A stretch of DNA of 64,000 nt. Source: Avimicrobium caecorum. Lineage in GTDB: Bacteria; Bacillota; Clostridia; Oscillospirales; Ruminococcaceae. Shown in pieces: positions 1 to 7,902 of the stretch. The position numbers and the translations under genes were made by a program. Every line of letters begins with the position of its first letter. The first letter of the stretch is position 1. Under the pieces are notes generated by a model that saw only the letters and a program-made list of their open reading frames with translations, did no database searches and was not told where the DNA came from. Location: NCBI GenBank assembly GCA_904394705.1, contig CAJFNJ010000008.1:56948-120947 (forward strand). Direction: 5' to 3'.

Positions 1-217
1 CCGCGGGAAGGTCGTCCTTCTCGATGCCGCCGCCGTCATCAGTGACACGGATATAGGAAATACCGCCGTTTTTGATCTCGATGGTGATCTTCTGTGCCCC
101 AGCGTCCACTGCGTTTTCCAGCAGCTCCTTGACGATGGAAGCCGGACGCTCCACCACCTCGCCGGCGGCAATAAGCTCCGCTACCTGCGGCTCCAGCACA
201 TGGATTCGTTTGGTCAT
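1..217 (-). CDS. mutL: DNA mismatch repair protein MutL, N-terminal part (cut by window edge)
   Basis: MutL couples MutS mismatch recognition to strand removal. About 72 N-terminal residues are visible. They hold the GHKL ATPase signatures: IAAGEVVERPASIVKELLEN near residues 16-35, with the Mg-binding Asn/Glu helix, and the DDGGGI nucleotide-binding motif near residue 60. The start ATG (complement of 215-217) follows an AAGGAGGGG ribosome site. Its first base lies 25 bp downstream of the mutS stop, so the two genes form one minus-strand operon. The rest of the gene runs off the left edge, so its completeness cannot be judged. Confidence 0.95.
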   Translation of the reverse strand, partial: MTKRIHVLEPQVAELIAAGEVVERPASIVKELLENAVDAGAQKITIEIKNGGISYIRVTDDGGGIEKDDLPA

Positions 218-242
218 GGGAGTTTCCCCTCCTTAACACGCA

Positions 243-2852
243 TTACTTGCGCAGAAATGCCTTGAGTTCATACAGACGGGTCAGCGCCTCCCGGGGCGAC
301 AGGCTGTCCACGTCGATCTTTTCCAGCTCCCGTTCCACCGGGCTCTTTTCATAGGCTGCCAGGGTGAGCTGGTCCTCCGCTGCCGGTTTCCGGGGCTGAC
401 GGCTCCGGCGCTCGTTCACCGGATTGCCCGATTCCAGCGCCCCGAGGATCTCAAACGCCCGGCGGATGATCTCATCCGGGATTCCCGCCAGCTTGGATAC
501 CTCGATGCCGTAGCTCTCGTCCGCGCCGCCGGGAACGATCTTGCGCAGGAAGATAATCTCCTCTCCCCGCTTCCGGCAGGCGATATTGAAGTTGCGGATG
601 CCCACGATGCTGTCCTCCAGCACGGTGAGCTCATGGTAATGGGTGGCAAAAAGCGTCTTGGCGCCGAGCTTCTTCTTGTCGGCGATGTATTCGATCACCG
701 CCCGGGCAATGCTCATACCATCATAGGTGGAAGTGCCCCGCCCGATCTCATCGAGAATCAGCAGGCTGTCCCGGGTGGCATTCTTGAGAATGTCCGCCAC
801 CTCGTTCATCTCCACCATGAAGGTGGACTGACCGGTTGCCAGGTCGTCCGAGGCACCCACCCGGGTATAGATGCCGTCCACAATGCCGATGGACGCGCTT
901 CTTGCCGGCACAAAACAGCCGATCTGCGCCATCAGCACAATAAGGGCACACTGGCGCATATAGGTGGACTTACCCGCCATATTCGGGCCGGTGATAATGG
1001 CGACGGTGTTCTCTCCCCGGTCGAGGTAGAGGGAATTCGCCACAAACTGACCGCCGTCCAGCAGCTGTTCCACCACCGGATGCCGTCCGTCTTCGATGCG
1101 GATCACGCCGGAGAGGTCCACCATGGGACGGACATAGCCGTTCTGCATGGCAGACTCCGCAAAGGACGCAAACACATCCAGCCGGGCCACAGCGCCTGCG
1201 GTGCGCTGGATGCGGAACAGGTGCCCGGAGATGAACTCCCGCAGTTCCCGGAACAGCTCGCTTTCCATGGCGAGCATCTTCTCACTGGCAGTGAGAATCC
1301 GCCCCTCCAGATCCTTGAGCTCCTCGGTGATATACCGTTCGCCGGTGGAGAGGGTCTGCTTGCGGATATAGTCCGCCGGAACCAGTTCCAGATTGGATTT
1401 GGTCACCTCTATGTAATAGCCAAAGACTTTGTTATAGCCGATGCGCAGGTTCTTGATGCCGGTGCGTTCCCGCTCCCGGCTTTCGATGCCCGCCAGATAC
1501 TCCCGGGAACCGGTCACCAGGCTGCGGACCTCGTCCAGCTCGGCACTGTACCCATCCCGGATCACAAAACCGTCCTTCAGGGTGATGGGCGGATCATCCA
1601 CAATGGCCCGTCCAATGCGGTCGGCAATGTCGGTGAGCTCATCCATCTCCTGATAGATCTCCCGGAGGAAGCGGCTCTTTGTCCCCTCCAGGCAGGAGCG
1701 CAGCGCCGGAAGGGCAGCGATTGCCGCTCCGAAAGTGCGCACATCCCGGGGAGTACAGTTGCCGAACACGATCTTGGTCATCAGGCGTTCCATATCATAG
1801 ATGCCGCCCAGCCGCTCCCGTACCGTATCCCGGAGCATGGTATCCTGGTAGAGCTCGTCCACAGCATCCAGACGCCGTCCGATCACCGCCGGACTGAGCA
1901 GCGGCTGCTCCACATACTGGCGGATCAGACGCTTGCCCATGGCAGTGCGGGTACGGTCCAGCACCCACAGAAGGGTGCCCTTCTTTTCGCCGGTGCGCAT
2001 GGTCTCGGTGAGTTCCAGATTGCGCCGGGCAGTGAGATCCAGCGCCATGAACTGGCTTTCGCTGTACAGATCCAGCGACACCAGACGATCCACACCGTTC
2101 ATCTGGGTTTCGGTGAGGTAGTCCAGCAGGCCGCCGATGGCCTGTACTGCCAGCGGACGCTGATCCAGCGAGAGCTCCGAAAGATCGCTCTTGCCGAACT
2201 GTTCCAGCACCCGGCGCTGGGCTTCGGAGAAGTCATACTGCTCCTCCCGCAGGCATTCAGCACAGCAGGAGAGGCGGTTACGGATAAACTCCGCCATCTC
2301 CTTCTTATCCAGAAAGGCCGGATGGAATACGATCTCATTGGGGGCAAACCGGGACAGTTCATTCTTGAGGGTGCTGTCATCGGGGTCAGTGAACTGGGCG
2401 GCATGGATCTCACCAGTGGAAATATCCGCCACTGCCAGGCCATACTGCTCCCCCTCCGGACAGATGGAGGCGATGAAGTTATTCTGTCCCTCATCAAGCA
2501 TACTGGTCTCCACCAGGGTACCCGGGGTGACAACCCGGATCACCTCCCGCTTGACCACGCCCTTGGCAAGCCGGGGGTCCTCCATCTGCTCACAGATGGC
2601 AACTTTGTATCCTTTTTTGATCAGCCGGGCGATATATCCTTCACAGCTGTGATAGGGTACGCCGCACATGGGCGCACGCTCCTCCTGACCGCAGTCCCGT
2701 CCGGTAAGGGTCAGTTCCAGTTCCTTGGACGCCAGAATGGCATCGTCATAGAACATCTCATAGAAGTCGCCCAGACGGTAAAAGAGGATATGATCCTTAT
2801 GCTGTTCCTTGATGCGGAAATACTGCTCCATCATCGGGGATAATTTGGCCAT
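243..2852 (-). CDS. mutS: DNA mismatch repair protein MutS
   Basis: MutS binds mismatches and small loops and recruits MutL using ATP. The 869 residues match the usual length of bacterial MutS1. The N-terminal mismatch-wedge motif is present in LGDFYEMFYDDA near residue 30. The C-terminal ABC-type ATPase has Walker A GPNMAGKST near residue 620, then DEIGRGTSTYDG (Walker B/signature) and FATHYHEL. The start codon follows an AGGAGGC ribosome site. The gene lies between a YlbF-family gene upstream and mutL downstream, the common clostridial arrangement. A terminator-like hairpin sits just upstream and could attenuate expression. Confidence 0.98.
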   Translation of the reverse strand: MAKLSPMMEQYFRIKEQHKDHILFYRLGDFYEMFYDDAILASKELELTLTGRDCGQEERAPMCGVPYHSCEGYIARLIKKGYKVAICEQMEDPRLAKGVVKREVIRVVTPGTLVETSMLDEGQNNFIASICPEGEQYGLAVADISTGEIHAAQFTDPDDSTLKNELSRFAPNEIVFHPAFLDKKEMAEFIRNRLSCCAECLREEQYDFSEAQRRVLEQFGKSDLSELSLDQRPLAVQAIGGLLDYLTETQMNGVDRLVSLDLYSESQFMALDLTARRNLELTETMRTGEKKGTLLWVLDRTRTAMGKRLIRQYVEQPLLSPAVIGRRLDAVDELYQDTMLRDTVRERLGGIYDMERLMTKIVFGNCTPRDVRTFGAAIAALPALRSCLEGTKSRFLREIYQEMDELTDIADRIGRAIVDDPPITLKDGFVIRDGYSAELDEVRSLVTGSREYLAGIESRERERTGIKNLRIGYNKVFGYYIEVTKSNLELVPADYIRKQTLSTGERYITEELKDLEGRILTASEKMLAMESELFRELREFISGHLFRIQRTAGAVARLDVFASFAESAMQNGYVRPMVDLSGVIRIEDGRHPVVEQLLDGGQFVANSLYLDRGENTVAIITGPNMAGKSTYMRQCALIVLMAQIGCFVPARSASIGIVDGIYTRVGASDDLATGQSTFMVEMNEVADILKNATRDSLLILDEIGRGTSTYDGMSIARAVIEYIADKKKLGAKTLFATHYHELTVLEDSIVGIRNFNIACRKRGEEIIFLRKIVPGGADESYGIEVSKLAGIPDEIIRRAFEILGALESGNPVNERRSRQPRKPAAEDQLTLAAYEKSPVERELEKIDVDSLSPREALTRLYELKAFLRK

Positions 2853-2873
2853 GGTCTGCCTCCTGAAATCGAT

Positions 2874-2911
2874 AATAAAAAGCGGCTGGAACCGGAATGC
2901 GCAGGGCCGCT
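2874..2911 (-). promoter_or_regulatory. Terminator-like hairpin in the mutS leader (possible attenuator)
   Basis: On the minus strand an AGCGGC/GCCGCT stem is followed directly by TTTTTATT, and this ends just before the mutS ribosome site. A further upstream segment (complement of 2938-2943) reads GCGGCT and could pair with AGCCGC in the 3' arm instead, giving a mutually exclusive fold. This looks like an intrinsic terminator or attenuator between the YlbF gene and mutS. It is read from sequence only. Confidence 0.5.
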
Positions 2912-2936
2912 GTGGTCCCTGTCATTCTGTGGTCCC
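2910..2936. repeat. Short direct repeat CTGTGGTCCC
   Basis: The decamer CTGTGGTCCC occurs at 2910-2919 and again at 2927-2936, separated by 7 bases, in the gap between the YlbF gene and mutS. It lies within the transcribed leader beside the attenuator-like hairpin. Its function is unknown. Confidence 0.6.
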
Positions 2937-2986
2937 AAGCCGCCACATAACGGTAAAACCGTCAGACTCTATTGCTTGACGCCGGA

Positions 2987-3412
2987 TCAGTTGCCGCAGC
3001 CAGAGCAGGACGAGCAGCTGCCGGTGCAGCCAGTGGACTGCTGAATGTTATCGGGGTCCTGACCGTTGGCGCTGCCTACGATGATCTGGTTGATAAACTG
3101 TACCAGACCGTCCAGGTCGCTCTTGGCAGCATTGTATTCCATCATGCCGGGACGCTCCATGATCAGACGATAGGTGGTCTTGAACTCGGAGTCCAGACGG
3201 GCGATCTTCTCCTGATCCTTTTCAGACTTGGAGATCTCACGGTTGATGTCCACCCGCAGGGTGTTGAACTTGCCGATCAGATCCTGCAGCACCTGGTCCT
3301 TGTCATTTTCCAGAGTGGCATTCACATAGCGCTGGTACTTCTCATCTGCCTGCAGCGCACGGCCCAGGTCACGGGCCATCTCAATAATATCCATGCTCAT
3401 TTCCATATCCAT
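2987..3412 (-). CDS. YlbF/YmcA-family (DUF964) regulator-like protein
   Basis: This is a 141-residue, mostly helical protein of the YlbF/YmcA family. In Bacillus such proteins form a complex that affects RNA processing and development. The central region has the charged helices typical of the family, for example KFNTLRVDINREISKSEKDQ. The tail is Gly/Cys-rich with five Cys (GCTGSCSSCSGCGN), which suggests metal or Fe-S binding, as Bacillus YlbF/YmcA complexes do. The first Met was chosen because AGGAGG lies 8 bases upstream. A strong promoter precedes it, and mutS-mutL follow. The exact role here is inferred. Confidence 0.85.
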   Translation of the reverse strand: MDMEMSMDIIEMARDLGRALQADEKYQRYVNATLENDKDQVLQDLIGKFNTLRVDINREISKSEKDQEKIARLDSEFKTTYRLIMERPGMMEYNAAKSDLDGLVQFINQIIVGSANGQDPDNIQQSTGCTGSCSSCSGCGN

Positions 3413-3505
3413 TACAGTTTCCTCCTGTTAGTCGATGCCGGTCCCGTCCGAAGCGGGACAGCCTGTTTTCCGGCGGCAGACACCACCGGGAAAATCCACT
3501 TGTTT

Positions 3506-3534
3506 AGTATAGCACATTTATTCTGATTCTGCAA
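3506..3534 (-). promoter_or_regulatory. SigA-type promoter of the ylbF-mutS-mutL operon
   Basis: On the minus strand the -35 is TTGCAG (529-534 end of the site), the spacer is 17 bases and the -10 is TATACT, with a TG one base upstream (extended -10). This leaves a leader of about 85 bases before the YlbF-family start. Confidence 0.7.
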
Positions 3535-3548
3535 AGGGTATTTATGCG

Positions 3549-3582
3549 CAAAAACGCGCGCCAACCAGCGGATGGCACGCGT
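3549..3582 (-). terminator. Intrinsic terminator after the mrp operon
   Basis: The minus strand reads ACGCGTGCCA, a 9-base loop, TGGCGCGCGT, then a T run. The 10-bp stem contains one T-G pair. It separates the mrp/small-protein transcript from the promoter of the next operon. Confidence 0.7.
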
Positions 3583-3613
3583 CAGTTTGCAGAAAGCCGG
3601 CCGCTCTCCCCAA

Positions 3614-3760
3614 TCAGAAGTGACAGGGGTGCGGACAGTTGGCACAATCCAGCTTGCAGTAGGGTTCCGCAGCGGGCTCACGCCAGTGATCCGGGTCCTT
3701 TTCCGGAGCCTTGACAGCCTCCTCGGCCTGGATCTTCTTCTCCTCCATCTCAGCGGACAT
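3614..3760 (-). CDS. Small Cys-rich protein, 48 residues, downstream of mrp
   Basis: A 48-codon frame starts at ATG (complement of 3758-3760), 7 bases after AAGGAGGAA, and ends at TGA. Its first base is 12 bp past the mrp stop, so it is very likely co-transcribed. The N-terminal half is acidic and helical (MSAEMEEKKIQAEEAVKAPE). The C-terminus has a C-X3-C-X2-C-X3-C cluster (residues 35-46, around CKLDCANCPHPC) that could bind zinc or an Fe-S cluster. I do not recognise the family. The tight coupling to the Fe-S carrier mrp suggests an Fe-S or metal role, but this is inference. Confidence 0.75.
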   Translation of the reverse strand: MSAEMEEKKIQAEEAVKAPEKDPDHWREPAAEPYCKLDCANCPHPCHF

Positions 3761-3772
3761 ACAGGTTCCTCC

Positions 3773-4612
3773 TTACAGGGTCTCCAGACGGTCCATAGCA
3801 CCGTCCATCCAGTCGCCCTCAAACAGCTCTACGGCACCGGCATCCACTGCCTTTGCCAGAGCCGGGTCAACCGGAATCTTTGCCAGTACCGGTACGCCGT
3901 ACTTCTCAGCGATCTCATCGATATGGCTCTCGCCGAACAGCTTGATCTGCTTGCCGCAGTCCGGACAGGTCAGGTAGCTCATGTTCTCCACCAGACCCAG
4001 GATCGGAATATTCATCATCTTTGCCATGTTGGCAGCCTTCTCCACGATTACCGATACCAGCTCCTGGGGAGAAGCCACAATGATGATGCCATCCAGCGGA
4101 ATGGATTGGAATACAGTCAGCGGTACATCACCGGTTCCTGGAGGCATATCCACGAACATGAAGTCCACATCGCTCCAGATTACAGTGGTCCAGAACTGCT
4201 TGACCACATCGGCAATGATCGGACCGCGCCAGATTACGGGATCGGTCTCATTTTCCAGCAGCATATTCACAGACATCACTTCAATGCCCATCTTGGAACG
4301 AGCCGGGAACATACCCCACTCGCCGCCGGTGGCCCTCTCATGGATGCCGAATGCCTTGGGAATGGACGGACCGGTTACATCAGCGTCCAGTACGGCGCTG
4401 TTGTAGCCGCGGCGGTTTGCCAGAACAGCCAGCATGGAAGTCACCATCGACTTGCCTACGCCGCCCTTGCCGCTGACAACACCGATTACCTTCCGGATGC
4501 TGCTCATCTCATGGGGCTTTTCAATAAAGCTGGTCGGAGCTCCTCCATTGCGGGAGGGGCAGTTTTCACCGCAGGAACTGCAGTCATGGGTGCAGTTTTC
4601 AATCTCGCTCAA
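3773..4612 (-). CDS. mrp: Mrp/NBP35-family Fe-S cluster carrier ATPase
   Basis: P-loop ATPases of this family assemble and transfer Fe-S clusters. The 279 residues include the deviant Walker A GKGGVGKS near residue 45 and a C-terminal CPDC pair for a bridging cluster. The extra N-terminal Cys block (CTHDCSSCGENC, residues 7-18) resembles the N-terminal cluster site of NBP35-type proteins. The start is TTG, chosen because AGGAG lies 8 bases upstream and the N-terminus is family-like. A consensus promoter precedes it and the small Cys-rich gene follows it. Confidence 0.93.
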   Translation of the reverse strand: MSEIENCTHDCSSCGENCPSRNGGAPTSFIEKPHEMSSIRKVIGVVSGKGGVGKSMVTSMLAVLANRRGYNSAVLDADVTGPSIPKAFGIHERATGGEWGMFPARSKMGIEVMSVNMLLENETDPVIWRGPIIADVVKQFWTTVIWSDVDFMFVDMPPGTGDVPLTVFQSIPLDGIIIVASPQELVSVIVEKAANMAKMMNIPILGLVENMSYLTCPDCGKQIKLFGESHIDEIAEKYGVPVLAKIPVDPALAKAVDAGAVELFEGDWMDGAMDRLETL

Positions 4613-4667
4613 CTTGATCTCTCCTTTTGACGATTACCCTTTTGCTGAATTTTTCACAGACAGCCTT

Positions 4668-4696
4668 ATTATATTCCTCTAACCGGAATCCGTCAA
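4668..4696 (-). promoter_or_regulatory. SigA-type promoter of mrp
   Basis: The minus strand has TTGACG, a 17-base spacer and TATAAT. It gives a leader of about 50 bases before the TTG start of mrp. Confidence 0.75.
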
Positions 4697-4726
4697 GAGG
4701 CGGCGCCAGCCCTCCTGTACACAGAC

Positions 4727-4772
4727 AAAAAAGCGTCCCCTGTCCCGTCTGTGGGCACAGAGAGCGCTTTTG
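4727..4772 (-). terminator. Intrinsic terminator of the thioesterase gene
   Basis: The minus strand has AAAGCG, an imperfect stem built from CTGT/ACAG and CCC/GGG blocks, then CGC followed by TTTTTT. It lies just downstream of the stop at 4788. Confidence 0.6.
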
Positions 4773-4787
4773 CAGCAAAAACGGCTG

Positions 4788-5177
4788 TTACTTCTGGAGC
4801 TTGTCAGCAGCGCCCTGGAGGAAACGGTCCCGGGTGACGATGATGCGCAGGTGGTCGCCCTTGCCGATGAGACCGGCTTCATCGTATGCCTCGATGGCAA
4901 ACTTGACCTTCTTGCCGTCCACTTCTGTGATGGTGGCAACCGCACGCACTTCCATGCCCACCGGAGTAGCCGATACATGGGAGCTGGAAATATTGCCGCC
5001 TACCGAGGTCTTGCCCTCTTCTAGGAACTGGGCCAGACACTGGGCTGCCGCTCCCTCCATCAGAGCCATCATCATGGGAGTGGCAAATACCGGCACATCG
5101 CCGCTGCCCACAGCCAGAGCGGTATTCTGCTCGGTTACCTTGGTCTTGAGTTCGAAACTTGCACCTACCTGAATCAT
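4788..5177 (-). CDS. Hotdog-fold thioesterase (fluoroacetyl-CoA thioesterase-like)
   Basis: This 129-residue hotdog protein belongs to the FlK-like acyl-CoA thioesterase group. It has the conserved segment FATPMMMALMEGAAAQCL near residues 31-48 and the GGNISSSHVSATPVGM strand. Such proteins hydrolyse small acyl-CoA thioesters, but the substrate here cannot be read. The ATG at 5177 is preferred over upstream in-frame codons because AAGGAAG lies just before it and the homologous region starts there. It lies downstream of clpC, with its own possible promoter overlapping the clpC stop. Confidence 0.85.
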   Translation of the reverse strand: MIQVGASFELKTKVTEQNTALAVGSGDVPVFATPMMMALMEGAAAQCLAQFLEEGKTSVGGNISSSHVSATPVGMEVRAVATITEVDGKKVKFAIEAYDEAGLIGKGDHLRIIVTRDRFLQGAADKLQK

Positions 5178-5272
5178 CGTTATGATCTTCCTTTCACTTC
5201 CGGGAGAGTCCCCGGTCTGATTTGAAAGACGGATCTTCCATCCGCCGCGGGAACACATTTCCCATAGTCCCT

Positions 5273-5301
5273 ATTATTGCAGAACCGAAAGGAAAAATCA
5301 A
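5273..5301 (-). promoter_or_regulatory. Possible promoter of the thioesterase gene
   Basis: On the minus strand TTGATT, a 17-base spacer and AATAAT overlap the last codons of clpC. The -10 is non-consensus at its first base, so the call is tentative. Confidence 0.4.
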
Positions 5302-7730
5302 CCGATTTTCTCAAAGACGGTACGGTCATTTTCCCGGCGGCAGAGCACCTTCCCTTCCGGCAGTGTTCCGGCAAGGCTGGCATCTGCCAGGGGGTCCTCC
5401 ACCTTCTCCCGGATGGCTTTGAGTACCGGACGGGCCCCATAGGACCGGCAGGCCTTTTCGTCAATGAGCGAATCCACCAGCGACGGGGCAAATTCCAGAT
5501 GACAGCCCAGCGGCAGCACCCGCCGTGCCAGATCCTGGAGCTGATGCCCGGCAATCTGCCGGAGCTCCTCCTGCCCCAGGGCATCGAACACCACGATCTG
5601 ATCCAGCCGCCCGAGGAACTCCGGACGAAGCTGACGGCGCACCTCTGCCATGGCAGCCCGGCGGATCTCGGCCCGGCGCTGCTCCGCTCCCGGCTCCCCG
5701 GAGGCAAAGCCCAGAGGGGTGCTGTCACTGATCTCCCTCGCCCCCAGATTGGAGGTGAGGATCACAATGGTGTTGCGGAAGTTCACCTTCCGTCCGGAGG
5801 AGTCGGTGAGGAAGCCATCTCCCAGCACCTGGAGCAGCAGATCGTAGACATCGGGGTGGGCCTTCTCCATCTCATCAAAGAGCAGCACGCACCAGGGACG
5901 GCGGCGCACCCGCTCGGTGAGCTGTCCGCCCTCCTCATACCCCACATAGCCGGGCGGTGACCCCACCAGCCGTGAGACGGTGTGCTTTTCCATATACTCG
6001 GACATATCCAGCCGGATCAGGGCCTTTTCGGTGCCGAACAGTTCCCGGGCCAATGCCCGGCAGAGTTCTGTCTTGCCCACGCCGGTGGGCCCCAGGAACA
6101 GGAAGGAGCCCATGGGGCGGCCCGGGTCGGCGATCCCCACCCGACCCCGGCGCACTGCGGCAGCCACCAGGCGCACCGCCTCCTCCTGCCCGATGACACT
6201 CTGATGAAGCGCTTCCTCCAGATGCGCCAGCCGCTGGCTCTCCTCGGCGTCCAGCTTCTTGACATCGATCCCCGATGCCGAGGAAACGATCTCCGCCACA
6301 TCATCCGGGGTCACCTTGGGACGGGGATCGGTCTCAGGGCTTTCCAGTTCCATCTCCGCCCGCAGCCGTGCCTCCTCGTCCCGGAGCACCGCCGCTGTCT
6401 CATAGTCCTGCCGGGTCACAGCGGAGTTCTTCTCCTCCAGCAGCCGTTTGAGCTGGTCCTCCATCGACTCCTGCTGTTCCGGCGCCTCAAAGGCTGCCAG
6501 GCTCACCTTGCTGGCGGCTTCATCCAGCAGATCCAGCGCCTTGTCCGGCAGCAGACGGTCGCCGATATACCGGGCAGACAGCCGCACTGCCGCCTGGATG
6601 GACTCATCCGGGATGCGCACCTTGTGATGGGCTTCATAGCGCTCCCGCAGTCCGGCGAGGATGCGCACGGCATATTCCTCGTCCGGCTCCTCCACCAGCA
6701 CCGTCTGGAACCGGCGTTCCAGGGCGCTGTCGGTTTCAATATGGCGGTGGTACTCGTCCAGGGTGGTGGCGCCGATCACCTGCAGTTCTCCCCGGGACAG
6801 CGGCGGCTTGAGGATATTGGCGGCGTCGATGGCTCCCTCGGCCGCGCCCACGCCTACAATATTGTGGATCTCATCGATAAAGAGCAGCACATTCCCGGCA
6901 GCGGTCACCTCTGCCAGCACATTCTTCACCCGATCCTCGAAATCACCCCGGTATTTGGTGCCTGCCACCATCGAAGTGAGATCCAGCGATACCAGCCGCT
7001 TGCCCCGCAGCCCGTCCGGAACCTCCCCGGCGGCGATCTTCCGGGCAAGAGCTTCCACAATAGCGGTCTTGCCCACACCCGCCTCACCGATCAGGCACGG
7101 GTTGTTCTTGGTGCGCCGGCAGAGAATCCGCATCACCCGCTCCAGTTCCGCCTCCCGCCCGATCACGGGATCAATCTTCCCGGCAGCCGCCAGCTCGGTG
7201 AGGTCCCGGGAATACTTATCCAGAATGGGCGTCCGGGCTGACCGGGCAGAACCACGCTGGGTGCGGTATTCCGATGCCTGCTGCATGGCGTCCCCCTCCA
7301 GCGTATCTGTGACAGTGCGCAGCAGCTCCCGCTCATTGACCCCGATCTCCTCCAGAAAACGCACCGCGAAGCTCTCCCGCTCCGCCAGGATGGAAGCCAG
7401 GATATGCTCGGTGCCAGCCAGCGCGCAGCCGTTCTTCCGTGCCTGCTGCGCTGCCCGTTCCAGGATGCGCCGGCTCCTGGGGGTGAGGTCGTCCGGGGTG
7501 AGGCTTACCGGGCTCCCGCGCCCGATGGTGCGCACCAGCAGTTCACTGAGCTGCCCCGCGGACACATGCCGGGCCTGCAGGGCGCAGTAGGCAACGCCGC
7601 TGCCCTCGCCGCAGAGCCCCCAGAGCAGATGCTCGCTTCCCACATAGGTATGCCCCAGTTCCCCGGAGATTTTGATCGCCAGATTGATGGCTGTATTGGC
7701 TCTTGATGTAAAATCGCCGAAACGATACAT
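5298..7730 (-). CDS. clpC: ATP-dependent Clp protease ATP-binding subunit ClpC
   Basis: This Hsp100 unfoldase feeds substrates to ClpP in stress proteolysis. Its 810 residues hold the double Clp N-domain (about 1-145), AAA domain 1 with GEAGVGKT at 215-222 and the DEIHN Walker B, a UVR-type coiled segment (about 425-460), and AAA domain 2 with GPTGVGKTE plus a C-terminal D2-small domain. This order is typical of ClpC rather than ClpB, whose middle domain is much longer. The usual neighbours ctsR, mcsA and mcsB are absent and no CtsR heptad repeat is visible upstream. Regulation therefore differs from Bacillus. Confidence 0.95.
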   Translation of the reverse strand: MYRFGDFTSRANTAINLAIKISGELGHTYVGSEHLLWGLCGEGSGVAYCALQARHVSAGQLSELLVRTIGRGSPVSLTPDDLTPRSRRILERAAQQARKNGCALAGTEHILASILAERESFAVRFLEEIGVNERELLRTVTDTLEGDAMQQASEYRTQRGSARSARTPILDKYSRDLTELAAAGKIDPVIGREAELERVMRILCRRTKNNPCLIGEAGVGKTAIVEALARKIAAGEVPDGLRGKRLVSLDLTSMVAGTKYRGDFEDRVKNVLAEVTAAGNVLLFIDEIHNIVGVGAAEGAIDAANILKPPLSRGELQVIGATTLDEYHRHIETDSALERRFQTVLVEEPDEEYAVRILAGLRERYEAHHKVRIPDESIQAAVRLSARYIGDRLLPDKALDLLDEAASKVSLAAFEAPEQQESMEDQLKRLLEEKNSAVTRQDYETAAVLRDEEARLRAEMELESPETDPRPKVTPDDVAEIVSSASGIDVKKLDAEESQRLAHLEEALHQSVIGQEEAVRLVAAAVRRGRVGIADPGRPMGSFLFLGPTGVGKTELCRALARELFGTEKALIRLDMSEYMEKHTVSRLVGSPPGYVGYEEGGQLTERVRRRPWCVLLFDEMEKAHPDVYDLLLQVLGDGFLTDSSGRKVNFRNTIVILTSNLGAREISDSTPLGFASGEPGAEQRRAEIRRAAMAEVRRQLRPEFLGRLDQIVVFDALGQEELRQIAGHQLQDLARRVLPLGCHLEFAPSLVDSLIDEKACRSYGARPVLKAIREKVEDPLADASLAGTLPEGKVLCRRENDRTVFEKIG

Positions 7731-7802
7731 AATTCACACACTCTCCCTGCCCAAATTCCAAAAAAGCAGCCTGTCAGCTACCCCTATAATATGGACCGCT
7801 CC

Positions 7803-7823
7803 GGTCTGCTTATGCCGCAGACC
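7803..7823. other. Hairpin in the dnaE-clpC gap
   Basis: A perfect inverted repeat GGTCTGC-7-GCAGACC lies between dnaE and clpC. It has no T run on either strand, so it is not a simple terminator. It could be an RNA processing or protection element. Confidence 0.45.
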
Positions 7824-7902
7824 TGCCGGAGAATGAAAAACAGCAGCGTCCCGGATTCAGCCGGAACACTGCCGTTTCTGTGATTTGCAGATATAGGGCC
7901 CG

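Noticed and set aside
633..2843. A 736-codon open frame on the plus strand opposite mutS
   Set aside because: It mirrors the mutS codons in GC-rich DNA. It lacks a ribosome site and any family motif, while mutS is intact on the other strand.
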